Of a stretch of DNA of 64,000 nt, positions 32,566 to 42,173 are shown piece by piece. Every line of letters begins with the position of its first letter. The first letter of the stretch is position 1. Made by a program: the position numbers and the translations under genes. A model generated the notes under the pieces. It was not told where the DNA came from and ran no database searches. It saw only the letters and a list, made by a program, of their open reading frames with translations. Source of the stretch: CAMTWZ01 sp041749075 (lineage in GTDB: Bacteria > Bacteroidota > Rhodothermia > Balneolales > HLUCCA01); the NCBI GenBank assembly GCA_041749075.1, contig JBGTBY010000025.1, positions 110,562 to 174,561 of the forward strand. Direction: 5' to 3'.

Positions 32566-33102
32566 ATGAAGATTCTTAGTGGAATTTGTTTTTGTACTTT
32601 TTTAGGCTGCGCTTTATTTGTGAAAGTGCCAACGTTTAATCACATCCCGAAATCAGATAGATTTGTGATGGAACCTAGAATTTATTGTAAAGAATTCATA
32701 TTGCTTGATGACAAAAGATGTTCAGCATTAGTTTTCTTTCCTAGTGGTGATGTGATCGGACATACAACCAGTTTTTCACTTTATGATCTATATTTTTTTT
32801 CGAACAGTGAAACTCTATATGACAAATCTACATTCGATGCCCAATGGGGGAAGTATTGGTTATTGGGTGATACTTTATACTATGAATTTGCGCACTATGC
32901 GAATATGGGTGGTGCGGTGTATTACCCCAAAATATCAAGGAAAACCAAACTTGTTGAAGACACTTTGGTTATTATCCCACAATTTTTACACACGTTCTAC
33001 TACACCGAATATTTTTGGGCCAACGATACTCTCACCTATATCCGAATCGAATACCCGGATATAAACAACATCGATCCGTCCAAGGCTTGGATCAACCAAT
33101 AA
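32566..33102 (+). CDS. Hypothetical secreted protein
   Basis: 178 residues, AT-rich for the region. Signal-like N-terminus ILSGICFCTFLGCALFVKV with a possible lipobox around Cys15. The rest is beta-strand rich with aromatic residues (DLYFFSNSETLYDKS, GKYWLLGDTLYYEFAHY). No family recognised. It stands between the antitoxin patch and a strong palindrome. Confidence 0.55.
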   Translation: MKILSGICFCTFLGCALFVKVPTFNHIPKSDRFVMEPRIYCKEFILLDDKRCSALVFFPSGDVIGHTTSFSLYDLYFFSNSETLYDKSTFDAQWGKYWLLGDTLYYEFAHYANMGGAVYYPKISRKTKLVEDTLVIIPQFLHTFYYTEYFWANDTLTYIRIEYPDINNIDPSKAWINQ

Positions 33103-33121
33103 TGAATTCATCTTCTTCATC

Positions 33122-33147
33122 TAGCCGGGGGCTTAAGCCCCCGGCTA
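33122..33147. terminator. Perfect 26-bp palindrome between convergent genes
   Basis: TAGCCGGGGGCTT is followed by its exact complement AAGCCCCCGGCTA, then ACAAAAAAA on the + strand. It sits 19 nt after the stop at 33102 and 12 nt before the end of the minus-strand SDR. Likely a bidirectional terminator or a REP-like element. Confidence 0.65.
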
Positions 33148-33158
33148 CAAAAAAACCC

Positions 33159-33950
33159 TCACCCTCCCTGCCTCTTCGCCAAGATCCTTCTCAACAACCC
33201 CGGCGCGAATTTCGAGAGCCAAATCCCTACTACCTCGATTCCTCCGATCCAGATTTCGGGCTTGCGTTTATTCAATGCCTTAACCGCTTTTCGCGCAAAA
33301 ACATCCGGGTCCATCCCCTTTTCCTGATTGACATCCATCTTGCCGTATTTGCTCCCATCCGGACCCACCGCGTTCACCGAAACATCGGTGCGGATGTAAC
33401 CGGGGCACACCAACGACACCGATATTCCGGTGTCCGCCAATTCCGCGCGCAACGAATCGAAATAGCCATGCAAGGCATGTTTCGAGGCGGCATAACTGGT
33501 CCGGATCGCCGTTCCGAGTTTGCCGACTACACTGGTGATGACCACGATGTGTCCACTTTTCCGTTCCAGAAAATGAGGAAGCAGGTGACGCGTGAGTTCC
33601 ACCGTTCCGAAATAGTTCACATCGAACAGATGCTTTTCCACATCCAAACTCGTCTCCACTGCCCGCGAGCGCTGACTGATGCCGGCATTGTTCACCACCA
33701 CATCCACACTCCCTTTCCATGCGACAGCCCTTGCCACAGCAGCGGGAATCGACGCATGGTCGGCCACATCCAAAGGCAGAATCAAACACCTGCTTTCAGG
33801 CAGGTCGCACGCCGTCCGGACCCGTTCCAACTCCCCTACCCGGCGCGCAGAAAGAATAAGAGATGCCCCGCGTCGGGCGTATTCCTTGGCCAGCGCCTCC
33901 CCGATCCCAGAAGACGCACCCGTTATCCAAATCGTGGTATCTTTGCTCAT
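33159..33950 (-). CDS. SDR family NAD(P)-dependent oxidoreductase
   Basis: 263 residues: TGASSGIGEALAKEYARRGA (cofactor), NNAGIS, SVVGKLGTAIRTSYAASKHAL (Ser/Tyr/Lys catalytic set), and a C-terminal hydrophobic region (VVGIWLSKFAPGLLRRI) seen in DHRS7-like SDRs. Substrate unknown. It is divergent from the two-component system with a 29-bp gap. Confidence 0.9.
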   Translation of the reverse strand: MSKDTTIWITGASSGIGEALAKEYARRGASLILSARRVGELERVRTACDLPESRCLILPLDVADHASIPAAVARAVAWKGSVDVVVNNAGISQRSRAVETSLDVEKHLFDVNYFGTVELTRHLLPHFLERKSGHIVVITSVVGKLGTAIRTSYAASKHALHGYFDSLRAELADTGISVSLVCPGYIRTDVSVNAVGPDGSKYGKMDVNQEKGMDPDVFARKAVKALNKRKPEIWIGGIEVVGIWLSKFAPGLLRRILAKRQGG

Positions 33951-33979
33951 AACGGAATGATATCGAATAAAACCACTCC

Positions 33980-34648
33980 ATGCTCCTGATCCTCGAAGAC
34001 GAACGCCAAGCGGCCGATATGCTCGCTTCTTTCCTCGAACTGAACGGGTTTCAGACCAGCGTGGCGTACGACGGACATCAAGCCATCGGAATGCTATCCT
34101 CCGCCGCCGAATCCTTCCAACTGGCGATATTGGATATCATGGTCCCGGGTCCGGATGGACGGGCTGTATGTCGCTTCATCCGCTCGCATCCCGCATTGAA
34201 AAGCATCCCGGTTATTTTTCTCACGGCAAAAGATGAAGAGCAAGACGAAATCGACGGTCTCGCGCTCGGCGCCGACGATTACATCCCCAAACCGGCCAGT
34301 CTGAATCTCATTTTAGCTCATGTGAAGACTCTGCTACGCCGCCGAGAAGCGGGTACGAAAGTGTATGTAAAACTGGGCGATGTGGTGATCGATCAGAATA
34401 TGAGAGAAGTGAGTCGGGATGGGAACAGAATTGAACTCACCACGACCGAGTATCTCATCCTGCATATGCTCGCATCCAATCCGAATCGGGTCTTTTCTCG
34501 ACAAGAGATTCTGAACCGCATTTCCGATGACAAAAACGTCTTCGATCGTACCGTTGATGCCCACATGAAAAACCTCCGCATGAAATTGGGAGCGGATGGA
34601 ACCCGCATCAACACCGTTCGTGGCGTGGGTTATGGAGTGAAAAAATGA
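33980..34648 (+). CDS. OmpR/PhoB-type response regulator
   Basis: 222 residues: receiver domain with the acid pocket EDE, phospho-acceptor Asp52 in LAILDIMVPGPDG and Lys in IPKPAS; C-terminal winged helix (IELTTTEYLILHMLASNPN, DRTVDAHMKNLRMKLG). Overlaps the sensor kinase by 4 bp, so a cognate pair. Confidence 0.93.
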   Translation: MLLILEDERQAADMLASFLELNGFQTSVAYDGHQAIGMLSSAAESFQLAILDIMVPGPDGRAVCRFIRSHPALKSIPVIFLTAKDEEQDEIDGLALGADDYIPKPASLNLILAHVKTLLRRREAGTKVYVKLGDVVIDQNMREVSRDGNRIELTTTEYLILHMLASNPNRVFSRQEILNRISDDKNVFDRTVDAHMKNLRMKLGADGTRINTVRGVGYGVKK

Positions 34649-35964
34649 ACATCCGCGCAAAATTATCCCTCACATTTGTGCTGTTGATGATTTTCGGTGT
34701 GACCGCCATCAGCAGTTATGCCATCATGTTCATCCGGAACGACATGCTGGATTCCGGCTTGGCTACCATGAAACGCCATGCGAAATGGATGGCTCTTTCT
34801 GTGAGTGAATTGCCGGATGATGACCAATTCCGCACGAAAGTAGGGGTTTTGGCCGCTACAGCCGGGTATGATGTGGGGTTGTATGATGCCGACAGCACAT
34901 TATTTTTCGAATATGGAATCGGTCGCGAGCAAGACGAGGAGCGTATCTATGTGTTCGAGGATATTTCAGGAAGTCGCAATGTGGCGATCCGGCTCGAACT
35001 GAGTCTGCCCAAGGAAACGTTGTATGAGCCGGTCAAAACGATGCGATGGATCATCTACACCGGGATGTTCATTTCCATTGGCATCATTTTATTGGTGAGC
35101 AACCGGTTTGCGAGTTATCTGGCCAATCCGATCCGAGCGCTGAATGATGCGGCGTTGCGAATCGCGGATGGGGATGTGACACACCAGGTGGAGCTCGCGC
35201 GCAGCGATGAATTCGGAACCTTGGCCACATCCATCAACCGGATGGCGGGTCGGTTACGCGCGGACCTGAGTGAATTAGAGGCCGCATCCGAACGGCAGAA
35301 TCGCTTTTATGCGGACATTGCCCATGAAATCCGGAATCCGCTGCATAATCTGATGGCTTCGCTTGAAATGGCCGGATTGGAGCAATTGACCGAGGAAAAA
35401 CGCATCCAATACCATCAGAATGCGCAATATCAGACAGAGAGGCTGAGTCGGCTGTTCAATGATTTGCTCACGTTGCAGCGTTTCGATGCGGATCCGTCGT
35501 TCGTGAACATCCAACCGGTGGAGTTGAATCCCATTCTTCGCAAGCTCGATGAGATGTATCACAGTCTGGCCGAGCGCAAGGGGCTGAGCCTGACTATTCC
35601 GATGACAGACGCCGTTGTGATGGCCGATGGGAGCAAAATTGAGCAAGTGTTGGATAATCTGATGTCGAACGCCATCAAATACACGGCCGAGGGACATATC
35701 CGGCTGCATGTCACAAAACACGACATGTCGTTGGAAATCAAAATCGAGGATACGGGTCAGGGCATCGCAGCGGAACACATCCCGCACCTGTTCGACCGGT
35801 TCTATCGCACCGACAAAGCCCGTTCGCGCGACAGCGGCGGCACAGGATTAGGCCTCGCCGTCGTGAAGAGCATCTTGGATGCGCATGGTTCTGAAATCTT
35901 CGTGGAATCGGATAGTGGAAAAGGAACGAGTTTTTCGTTTACCTTACCTCTACATGAAATGTGA
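34645..35964 (+). CDS. Sensor histidine kinase
   Basis: 439 residues: N-terminal helix (LSLTFVLLMIFGVTAISSYA), a short periplasmic sensor, second helix (TGMFISIGIILLVSN), HAMP (PIRALNDAALRIADGDVTHQ), HisKA with His227 in IAHEIRNPLHN, and HATPase with NLMSNAIKYT, DTGQGI and GGTGLGLAVVK. It phosphorylates the adjacent response regulator. The periplasmic signal is unknown. The next gene overlaps its end and encodes a lipoprotein that could be part of sensing or a target. Confidence 0.93.
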   Translation: MNIRAKLSLTFVLLMIFGVTAISSYAIMFIRNDMLDSGLATMKRHAKWMALSVSELPDDDQFRTKVGVLAATAGYDVGLYDADSTLFFEYGIGREQDEERIYVFEDISGSRNVAIRLELSLPKETLYEPVKTMRWIIYTGMFISIGIILLVSNRFASYLANPIRALNDAALRIADGDVTHQVELARSDEFGTLATSINRMAGRLRADLSELEAASERQNRFYADIAHEIRNPLHNLMASLEMAGLEQLTEEKRIQYHQNAQYQTERLSRLFNDLLTLQRFDADPSFVNIQPVELNPILRKLDEMYHSLAERKGLSLTIPMTDAVVMADGSKIEQVLDNLMSNAIKYTAEGHIRLHVTKHDMSLEIKIEDTGQGIAAEHIPHLFDRFYRTDKARSRDSGGTGLGLAVVKSILDAHGSEIFVESDSGKGTSFSFTLPLHEM

Positions 35965-36784
35965 TTCCCCCATTGCCCTTGCCTTGCTTCTTCTGTTTCT
36001 GAGCGCGTGCCAGAAAGGATATTATGTCCGATACAGCCCGAATCAGGGCATTGTGCCGATGGAGTCCGGAACACCCATGCCAACCGGCTCACGAACGGTC
36101 TCGGCTCAGTATTCTGAGATCATCGGGGACGATGACATCCTACATGTTTCACAATACGATGAATCAAACAACTCCTATCGTCGCAACGACAAGATCATTG
36201 AACCAATCGGAAAGCGAATTTCGATCCGCGTTTCCAGCCAAAAAAGTCCTAGTGAGCGAACTGGGATGGGCTTCTCGTACAGCATGCAACAGGAAACAGG
36301 CTACAACTTGACCCTCTTCTTGGAGAACACACGATATTGGAGGTTGGATGATCGAGGGACTCACATCTCGTATTATACGATTTTGGGAGCGAGCCTGATC
36401 AATAAACAATACTATTCCGTCGAGACTCAAGAGCTCAATTTCGTCAGCAAATCATTGCTGCCGGAATATTATATGTCGCTATTGATGTATCATAAACTAT
36501 CGGAAGGCTCAGGATTTCGATGGGGGTTTGCATCCCCACTGATGTTAAACAACCCAGCCTATGTCCGAGTTGGCTTGACGGCTGGACTGACATTAAAACC
36601 GGCAAAGAGATTCCATCTGAACATGACGGCATCCCACTATTCGAAGGCTGAGATTGTGAGATTTGATTACTTCCGCATTGGCGATTACCGTTTCATCTAT
36701 CCCTGGCTCGGATCGCTTACGTCGAGACGTTTTTTGAATTCACCCCATTCGGATCTCTCAATAGGATTTCAATATGTGTTCTGA
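35954..36784 (+). CDS. Lipoprotein, first of tandem paralogues
   Basis: 276 residues from ATG 35954, which gives a good lipoprotein signal (MKCDSPIALALLLLFLSAC). After the Cys comes GYYVRYSPNQGIVPMESGTPMP, nearly the same as in the next gene (GYYVQSNPNHPITSTESGKP), then beta strands typical of an outer-membrane protein. No named family recognised. The overlap with the histidine kinase gene suggests it belongs to the same transcript. Confidence 0.7.
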   Translation: MKCDSPIALALLLLFLSACQKGYYVRYSPNQGIVPMESGTPMPTGSRTVSAQYSEIIGDDDILHVSQYDESNNSYRRNDKIIEPIGKRISIRVSSQKSPSERTGMGFSYSMQQETGYNLTLFLENTRYWRLDDRGTHISYYTILGASLINKQYYSVETQELNFVSKSLLPEYYMSLLMYHKLSEGSGFRWGFASPLMLNNPAYVRVGLTAGLTLKPAKRFHLNMTASHYSKAEIVRFDYFRIGDYRFIYPWLGSLTSRRFLNSPHSDLSIGFQYVF

Positions 36785-37664
36785 AAGGACTATCACCTCA
36801 TTTTTTCTTTTCGTGCTGATGTTGTCGACGACAGGTTGTTATCACGGGTATTATGTCCAAAGCAATCCGAATCATCCGATCACATCCACGGAATCGGGCA
36901 AACCAATGCCTGAAGGTGCTATCGCAATTACTGGATCTGCCCATGCATTGGTTCGAGGCGATAACGAGTTGTATTACAGGAAGCGGAAAAACAAAGGCAA
37001 TCTGTCCGACCTGCAACACGATACCAATACCGTTCCTGCCGATCGATCGTTGGGCATCGGCTTCAGGTATCAAACGTCTGAAAAAGTTGGCGTCGGCGCT
37101 GGCCTCATTTACAGTGAACAAGTGGATGCGTTTGTCGCCGATCGCGAACCGTACGAACGACTCACATTGTACATTGAAAACGTATTTTACGAACAACTCA
37201 CCTCGTCCAAATCACCTTGGAAGGCTTCGTTTCATGTGAAAGCCGGGGTCAGTTTGTTGAGCAGAGATCGAACCTTTATTTCAGGAGGGGTTCTGTTTCA
37301 AACAAAAGAGTGGTATTCCGAAAAACACGAGCCAAATCAACATACCTTGATTGAACTGTTGGCCGAACCCATCCTATATGGACCCATCCTCAAATCAATT
37401 GGAGTGACCATCGCGCCCCAATATTATTCAGCCATGTTTTCCGGCGCAATCCATCAACGTGTCGGATTCCGATTGGGTATCGTTCTTGAACCCACCCGTT
37501 TCCTTCGAATCACGGCATCATCACCCATCATGAGCAAAAGCTGGGTCTTCGGCCAAGGATTGCATCACAGCAGTAACGCAAATCCAAAACCATACGACGA
37601 CAACACATTCAGTTCGGTGTTTCGAAATGTGAATGTCGGCATTCAACTCCTTCTGAACCCATGA
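36774..37664 (+). CDS. Lipoprotein, second of tandem paralogues
   Basis: 296 residues: signal and lipobox (LSTTGC at Cys22), then the GYYVQ...ESGKPMPEGA motif shared with the previous gene, and beta-rich segments ending VNVGIQLLLNP. It overlaps the previous gene by 11 bp and the following MmcQ-like gene by 4 bp. Paralogy indicates a local duplication followed by divergence. Confidence 0.7.
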   Translation: MCSERTITSFFLFVLMLSTTGCYHGYYVQSNPNHPITSTESGKPMPEGAIAITGSAHALVRGDNELYYRKRKNKGNLSDLQHDTNTVPADRSLGIGFRYQTSEKVGVGAGLIYSEQVDAFVADREPYERLTLYIENVFYEQLTSSKSPWKASFHVKAGVSLLSRDRTFISGGVLFQTKEWYSEKHEPNQHTLIELLAEPILYGPILKSIGVTIAPQYYSAMFSGAIHQRVGFRLGIVLEPTRFLRITASSPIMSKSWVFGQGLHHSSNANPKPYDDNTFSSVFRNVNVGIQLLLNP

Positions 37665-38005
37665 CTCTTCACACATTCAGAGACTTTTGCTTATCCCTTC
37701 CCGATGTCACCGAATCCTTCCCATTCGGTGGAGACACCTTGGTCTTCAAGGCCAGCGGAAAGATGTTCACCATCTGTGATGCGGACCATTTCGTGAGCAT
37801 CAACCTCAAATGGACTCCCGAAGACAACATCAACCGCCGTGAGGAATACCCTGAAGCGGTGTTGCCTGGCTACCACATGAACAAGACGCATTGGAGCACG
37901 GTAAGGATGGATGGGGGAATTCCAGATCGGACACTGCTGGAATGGACCCGCGAATCGTACGATATCATCGTGGCGAGTCTGCCGAAATCGAAACGTCCGA
38001 CCTAA
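37661..38005 (+). CDS. MmcQ/YjbR-family protein
   Basis: 114 residues: FRDFCLSLPDVTESFPFGGDTLVFKASGKMF and YHMNKTHWSTVRMDGGIPD are the hallmark of MmcQ/YjbR, a small double-wing DNA-binding-like fold. Biological role unknown. It ends 4 bp into the convergent minus-strand gene. Confidence 0.9.
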   Translation: MTLHTFRDFCLSLPDVTESFPFGGDTLVFKASGKMFTICDADHFVSINLKWTPEDNINRREEYPEAVLPGYHMNKTHWSTVRMDGGIPDRTLLEWTRESYDIIVASLPKSKRPT

Positions 38006-39126
38006 GGCTCAACGAGCAGGAGCACGTTTGCGACCGCGCGCTCGCCGGTCAGGTCGGATGGTTGGTTTGCGACGCGCCCATCCACCACCATGGCAGTAGA
38101 TCCGCCACCATCGAGGTTTAGCGCATCCCAAGCACCCAGTGTGAGGAGAAAATCGGCCATGTCTTGAAAAGTCATCCCGATGCTGGAATCTTGCCGGCCA
38201 TCCACCGTGCATAACCAGATTTTCGTCTGATCCTGATTCACCGCCACAAAGGTGCGAGGGTGTCGAGCCGTCATGAAATTCGCTCCTACGCGGTCGCGGG
38301 ATTCATTCAAATCGGTCACGGCTTTTCCATTCTCCAAAATCATGCCCCCGCCGCCAATCACTTGTTTGACGGTTGAATAACTGGCATCAGAAAACCCGAG
38401 CCAGGTTTTGAGGGTGTCTCCAGTACCGATGGAATTCCATTTTGATGCTTGAGGATGCGAAGGACCAATTGAGAGAATCGACTCGGAAACCGACAATGGA
38501 CCGTAGCCAGCTTCTTTCGCTCGAACCACAAAACGGGATGCACCGATGGGTCGAAGAGTCAACACATAGCCGCTGCTATCGCTGCGTACTCTGTCTTTGG
38601 CATGCGCATTGTAGAAAGCGGCATGAGTGCCGTTGCGACGCCGGTTCACGCCGTGCAACGATAGGGTATCAGAACCTGAGACTACATAACCGGCAAATGC
38701 GGGGCGGTCGAACGCGATTCGACCATCCTCCATCACCATTAAATGGGTACGTGGAGTAGGAGATGCGTGAATGAATTCCCCATCCGTCACTTGATATCCG
38801 ATAGGCCATGTGGTTTGAAAGCTGAAGAAATCAGCATTCAACGCGACCAAGACTCGATCATAGTTCGAATCCGCATCTTTTACTTGCTCCGTGGTGCGTT
38901 TGAGTCCGCCGGATCGCCAAGCCACCAATTCGGTTTTGCTAATTGTGCGATCGATTTCAATCACATCCAAACGGAGTGGTCCTTCCAACTGAATCTGCCT
39001 GTATACGACACCCCGAGCCAATATCTCATCATCTCCAGGTTGCACAACGAGGCGATAGTCTGCCCCGAGGGTAAACATGAAGATAAAAATGAGGAAGCGC
39101 GGAATGTAGACGGTCGACGAGTTCAT
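38002..39126 (-). CDS. Phosphodiester glycosidase family (NAGPA-like) secreted protein
   Basis: 374 residues with a signal peptide (RFLIFIFMFTLGADY). ALNADFFSF, RTFVAVNQDQTKIWLCTVDG and WDALNLDGGGSTAMVVDG are characteristic of the phosphodiester glycosidase (NAGPA/DUF2233) domain, which cleaves sugar-phosphodiester bonds or acts on cell wall glycans. The gene starts 5 bp after the RND permease and closes the operon. Confidence 0.87.
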   Translation of the reverse strand: MNSSTVYIPRFLIFIFMFTLGADYRLVVQPGDDEILARGVVYRQIQLEGPLRLDVIEIDRTISKTELVAWRSGGLKRTTEQVKDADSNYDRVLVALNADFFSFQTTWPIGYQVTDGEFIHASPTPRTHLMVMEDGRIAFDRPAFAGYVVSGSDTLSLHGVNRRRNGTHAAFYNAHAKDRVRSDSSGYVLTLRPIGASRFVVRAKEAGYGPLSVSESILSIGPSHPQASKWNSIGTGDTLKTWLGFSDASYSTVKQVIGGGGMILENGKAVTDLNESRDRVGANFMTARHPRTFVAVNQDQTKIWLCTVDGRQDSSIGMTFQDMADFLLTLGAWDALNLDGGGSTAMVVDGRVANQPSDLTGERAVANVLLLVEP

Positions 39127-39131
39127 TGAAT

Positions 39132-42100
39132 CTAAAGGTGCGAAACCACCCTAACATCTCCAAATACTCTTGAGGTCCAATTCCGCAAATTATCGAGCCA
39201 GATGTAGAATGTTGGCAAAACCACCATGGAAATGACTGTCGCGAACAACAATCCGCCAACAATCGCACGGGCCATCGGGAAATAAGGTGGACCACCACCG
39301 CCAATTTGAGTATCTCCGACACAAAGAGGCAACAGACCGAGAACAGTGGTGCCTGCCGTCATCAATATCGGGCGCATCCGGTTCATACCGCCTGTGATGA
39401 TGGCTTCATTGCGCGACATCCCTTCGAAACGGAGTTGATTGATGTGATCGACCAACACAATTCCATTGTTCACGACGACCCCCATCAGAATGAGAATGCC
39501 AATCATCGCCATCAGATCAAATGTGGTGTTCGTGAACATGAAAAACCAAAACACACCGATCACAGCGAATGCGATACAGGTGATGATGCTGATGGGATAG
39601 AGCGTGCTTTCGAACAAGGACGCCATCACGAGGTAAATCAAAGCCAAAGCCAAGAAGATGTTCACGACCATCTGGTTCATCGCATTTTCGCTGTCTCGGA
39701 AGCTGCTGCCATAACTCCATCCATACCCGGGCGGATAATGGATTTGATCCATCACTGGTCGCATTTTTTTGCGGGCTTCATCCATCGTGATGCCTTCCAA
39801 CGTAGCGAGAACGGAGATGGAAGTCTGACGATCTTCACGATTGATCATGACCGGACCTTTTTTCAGTTCATAACTTGCGATAGCAGCCAATGTGATGGTT
39901 TCGTCGCCTCGGCGTGTGATGGGCAACTGCATCAGTTGATCGATCGTTTCTCGGTCTCCCTCCTGAAATCCGACCAACACATCCACTTCGCCCTGCGTGG
40001 ACCGAACACGGCGCAGATTCTGTCCGCGCATGCCGTTGGATACGAGTCGTGCCACATCCGCCGAGCTCAACCCAAGCGCTCTTGCACGATCTCGATCCAC
40101 CACCAATTGGACTTCTTCGGTACCGGCTTCGGCGGACGTTCGTACATCCGTCAAACCCTCGATCGAACGAAGTCGGCGAATCACTTCTTCCGTCAGAACC
40201 ACCAATTCATCGCTCGAATCACCAATCAGATTCACCCTCATCGATTCTATGCCGGATTGACTGATGAATTCGAAACCTGGCCGTGCGATACTTAACTTCG
40301 GAACCCCAGCGCGGATTTTTTTCTTGATGTCTTCACTGCTTTGTTCTCGGTCATCATCCTCTTTCAACAGGATGGTCGACATCGCATAATTCGTCGTTAG
40401 AAAGGTGTAGACCTTATCAATTTCAAACTCGGATTTGTTCGCATACAGAAATGTCTCCACCGTATCGACGGCTTCTTTCACCTTATCGAGCGTATAGGTA
40501 CCGTTGATGTTGTAAATCAATCGCAATTCTTTCCCTTCCGGTTGCGGAAACATGTCCACATTCACGACTTGTGCCGGTATGGCCACACTTGCGATGATGA
40601 GTATGACGATGGTGAGGGATGTCCATGGCCGATCGATCAGCCAATTCAACAGGCGTCCGTAGCCTCGCTGCATCTTGTGAACCCAATCATTGTCATTCAC
40701 GATTCGCTTGGGCTGGAAACGTGTGGTGAGCAACGGAATGAGCGTGAGGGAAATCACCAGAGACGATACAAGAGCCAATACAATGGTGACCGCGACATGA
40801 CTCAGAAAAATCGCCGTCATATCGGTCGTGCTGATGATATTCGGTAAAAACACAATGATGGTGGTCAATGTGCCCGCTATTACGGCCATTGATACTTCTT
40901 TGACGGCTCGGATGGTGGCTTCGGTTTTGTCTCCCCCCATCAGCTGATGTCGATGGATGTTTTCGGTGACCACGACCGCATTATCGACCAACATCCCGAC
41001 GGCAAGCATGAGTCCCATCATACTGAGAATGTTCAACGTCATTCCGAGGAAGTACAAGCCACCCAATGTGATGATCAATGACAATGGCACCGCAGCCGTC
41101 ACAATCAAGGTTGCGGATAAGCTTCTGAGAAATACGAACAGCACAATGGTAGAAAGCAATGCCCCGACCATTCCGGCTTTGAGCAATTCGGTCAATGAGC
41201 TTTTGATGCCCGTCGCTTGGTTGTTCATTTCATAAATCTGAACCCCACGCATTTCGGGATGTTTGCGGATCTCCTCGATTTCCGCTTCCACCGCTGCGAC
41301 GGTTGCAACCGTATTGCCGCCACTTTCCTTGAACACATCGATCCCGATAGCCGGTTTCTGATCCAATAATCGCAGGAATTCCACTTCAGGCGGCGCAAAC
41401 CGGATATCCGCCACATCTTTGAGCCTCAATCCATTGGATTGGATCACGATGTTCTCAAAGTCCTCCATGTTCCGCAATTCACCAACCGGACGCACCACGA
41501 ATCGAGAGTTGTTATCGGTGATGGTTCCAGCCGTCACCGAAAAATTCGCTTCCTGCAACAGACGCATCAATTCCGCGATGTTGACCTGATGCATCACCAA
41601 ACGATTCGATAACAGATCGATCTGGATCTGCTTCTTATCCACGCCATACAGATCGACCTTAGACACACCTTCAATCCGCTCCAAACGCGATTTCAATTGC
41701 CGATTCAGTTTTTCGTAGGCGTTCGACAAATCCTGTTCACTCGAAATCCGCAAATTCAAAACCGGATCATCACTGGCGCTGAATGTTCGAACGAATATGC
41801 GTTCAATGTCGGATGGAAGCAGATGTCGAATTCCATCCACCTTTTCTCGGACCTCGATCGATCGCAATCGCACATCCGTCCCCATCTCCATTTCCATGAA
41901 GAATGTGACGCCATTTTCGCCAGATGAGGAATTCATCCGCTTGATGCCACTGACCGTTGCCAAGGCCTCTTCGATCGGTCGAGTGATCAACCTCTCCACT
42001 TCTCCCGGTGTGGAACCACGATAAGGCACCTCGATCAGCAAACCCGGAAAGGTGATGTCGGGAAAGAACTCGAGCGGAACCAATCGGGATGAGAGCAAGC

Positions 42101-42173
42101 CCACCGCCACCAGACTGGTGAACAGCATGAGAATCGTGATCGGACGCTTGATGGAGTAGGATGCGAGTGACAT
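39132..42173 (-). CDS. RND efflux permease, second subunit
   Basis: 1013 residues with the AcrB/MdtC pattern: N-terminal helix (RPITILMLFTSLVAVG), first periplasmic half (FPDITFPGLLIEVPYRGSTPGEVE), central helices with GMLVDNAVVVTENIHRH, second half, and helices near MGVVVNNGIVLVDHINQLR. The proton-relay Asp pair is expected in the GMLVDNAVV helix. Its start shares one base with the stop of the upstream permease gene, so the pair is coupled and may form a mixed trimer. Confidence 0.93.
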   Translation of the reverse strand: MSLASYSIKRPITILMLFTSLVAVGLLSSRLVPLEFFPDITFPGLLIEVPYRGSTPGEVERLITRPIEEALATVSGIKRMNSSSGENGVTFFMEMEMGTDVRLRSIEVREKVDGIRHLLPSDIERIFVRTFSASDDPVLNLRISSEQDLSNAYEKLNRQLKSRLERIEGVSKVDLYGVDKKQIQIDLLSNRLVMHQVNIAELMRLLQEANFSVTAGTITDNNSRFVVRPVGELRNMEDFENIVIQSNGLRLKDVADIRFAPPEVEFLRLLDQKPAIGIDVFKESGGNTVATVAAVEAEIEEIRKHPEMRGVQIYEMNNQATGIKSSLTELLKAGMVGALLSTIVLFVFLRSLSATLIVTAAVPLSLIITLGGLYFLGMTLNILSMMGLMLAVGMLVDNAVVVTENIHRHQLMGGDKTEATIRAVKEVSMAVIAGTLTTIIVFLPNIISTTDMTAIFLSHVAVTIVLALVSSLVISLTLIPLLTTRFQPKRIVNDNDWVHKMQRGYGRLLNWLIDRPWTSLTIVILIIASVAIPAQVVNVDMFPQPEGKELRLIYNINGTYTLDKVKEAVDTVETFLYANKSEFEIDKVYTFLTTNYAMSTILLKEDDDREQSSEDIKKKIRAGVPKLSIARPGFEFISQSGIESMRVNLIGDSSDELVVLTEEVIRRLRSIEGLTDVRTSAEAGTEEVQLVVDRDRARALGLSSADVARLVSNGMRGQNLRRVRSTQGEVDVLVGFQEGDRETIDQLMQLPITRRGDETITLAAIASYELKKGPVMINREDRQTSISVLATLEGITMDEARKKMRPVMDQIHYPPGYGWSYGSSFRDSENAMNQMVVNIFLALALIYLVMASLFESTLYPISIITCIAFAVIGVFWFFMFTNTTFDLMAMIGILILMGVVVNNGIVLVDHINQLRFEGMSRNEAIITGGMNRMRPILMTAGTTVLGLLPLCVGDTQIGGGGPPYFPMARAIVGGLLFATVISMVVLPTFYIWLDNLRNWTSRVFGDVRVVSHL

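Noticed and set aside
33015..33989. 324-codon plus-strand open frame
   Set aside because: It is the reverse of the SDR at 33159-33950, which has the full SDR motif set.
39306..40295. 329-codon plus-strand open frame
   Set aside because: It lies over the RND permease gene and reads as random His/Arg-rich sequence.
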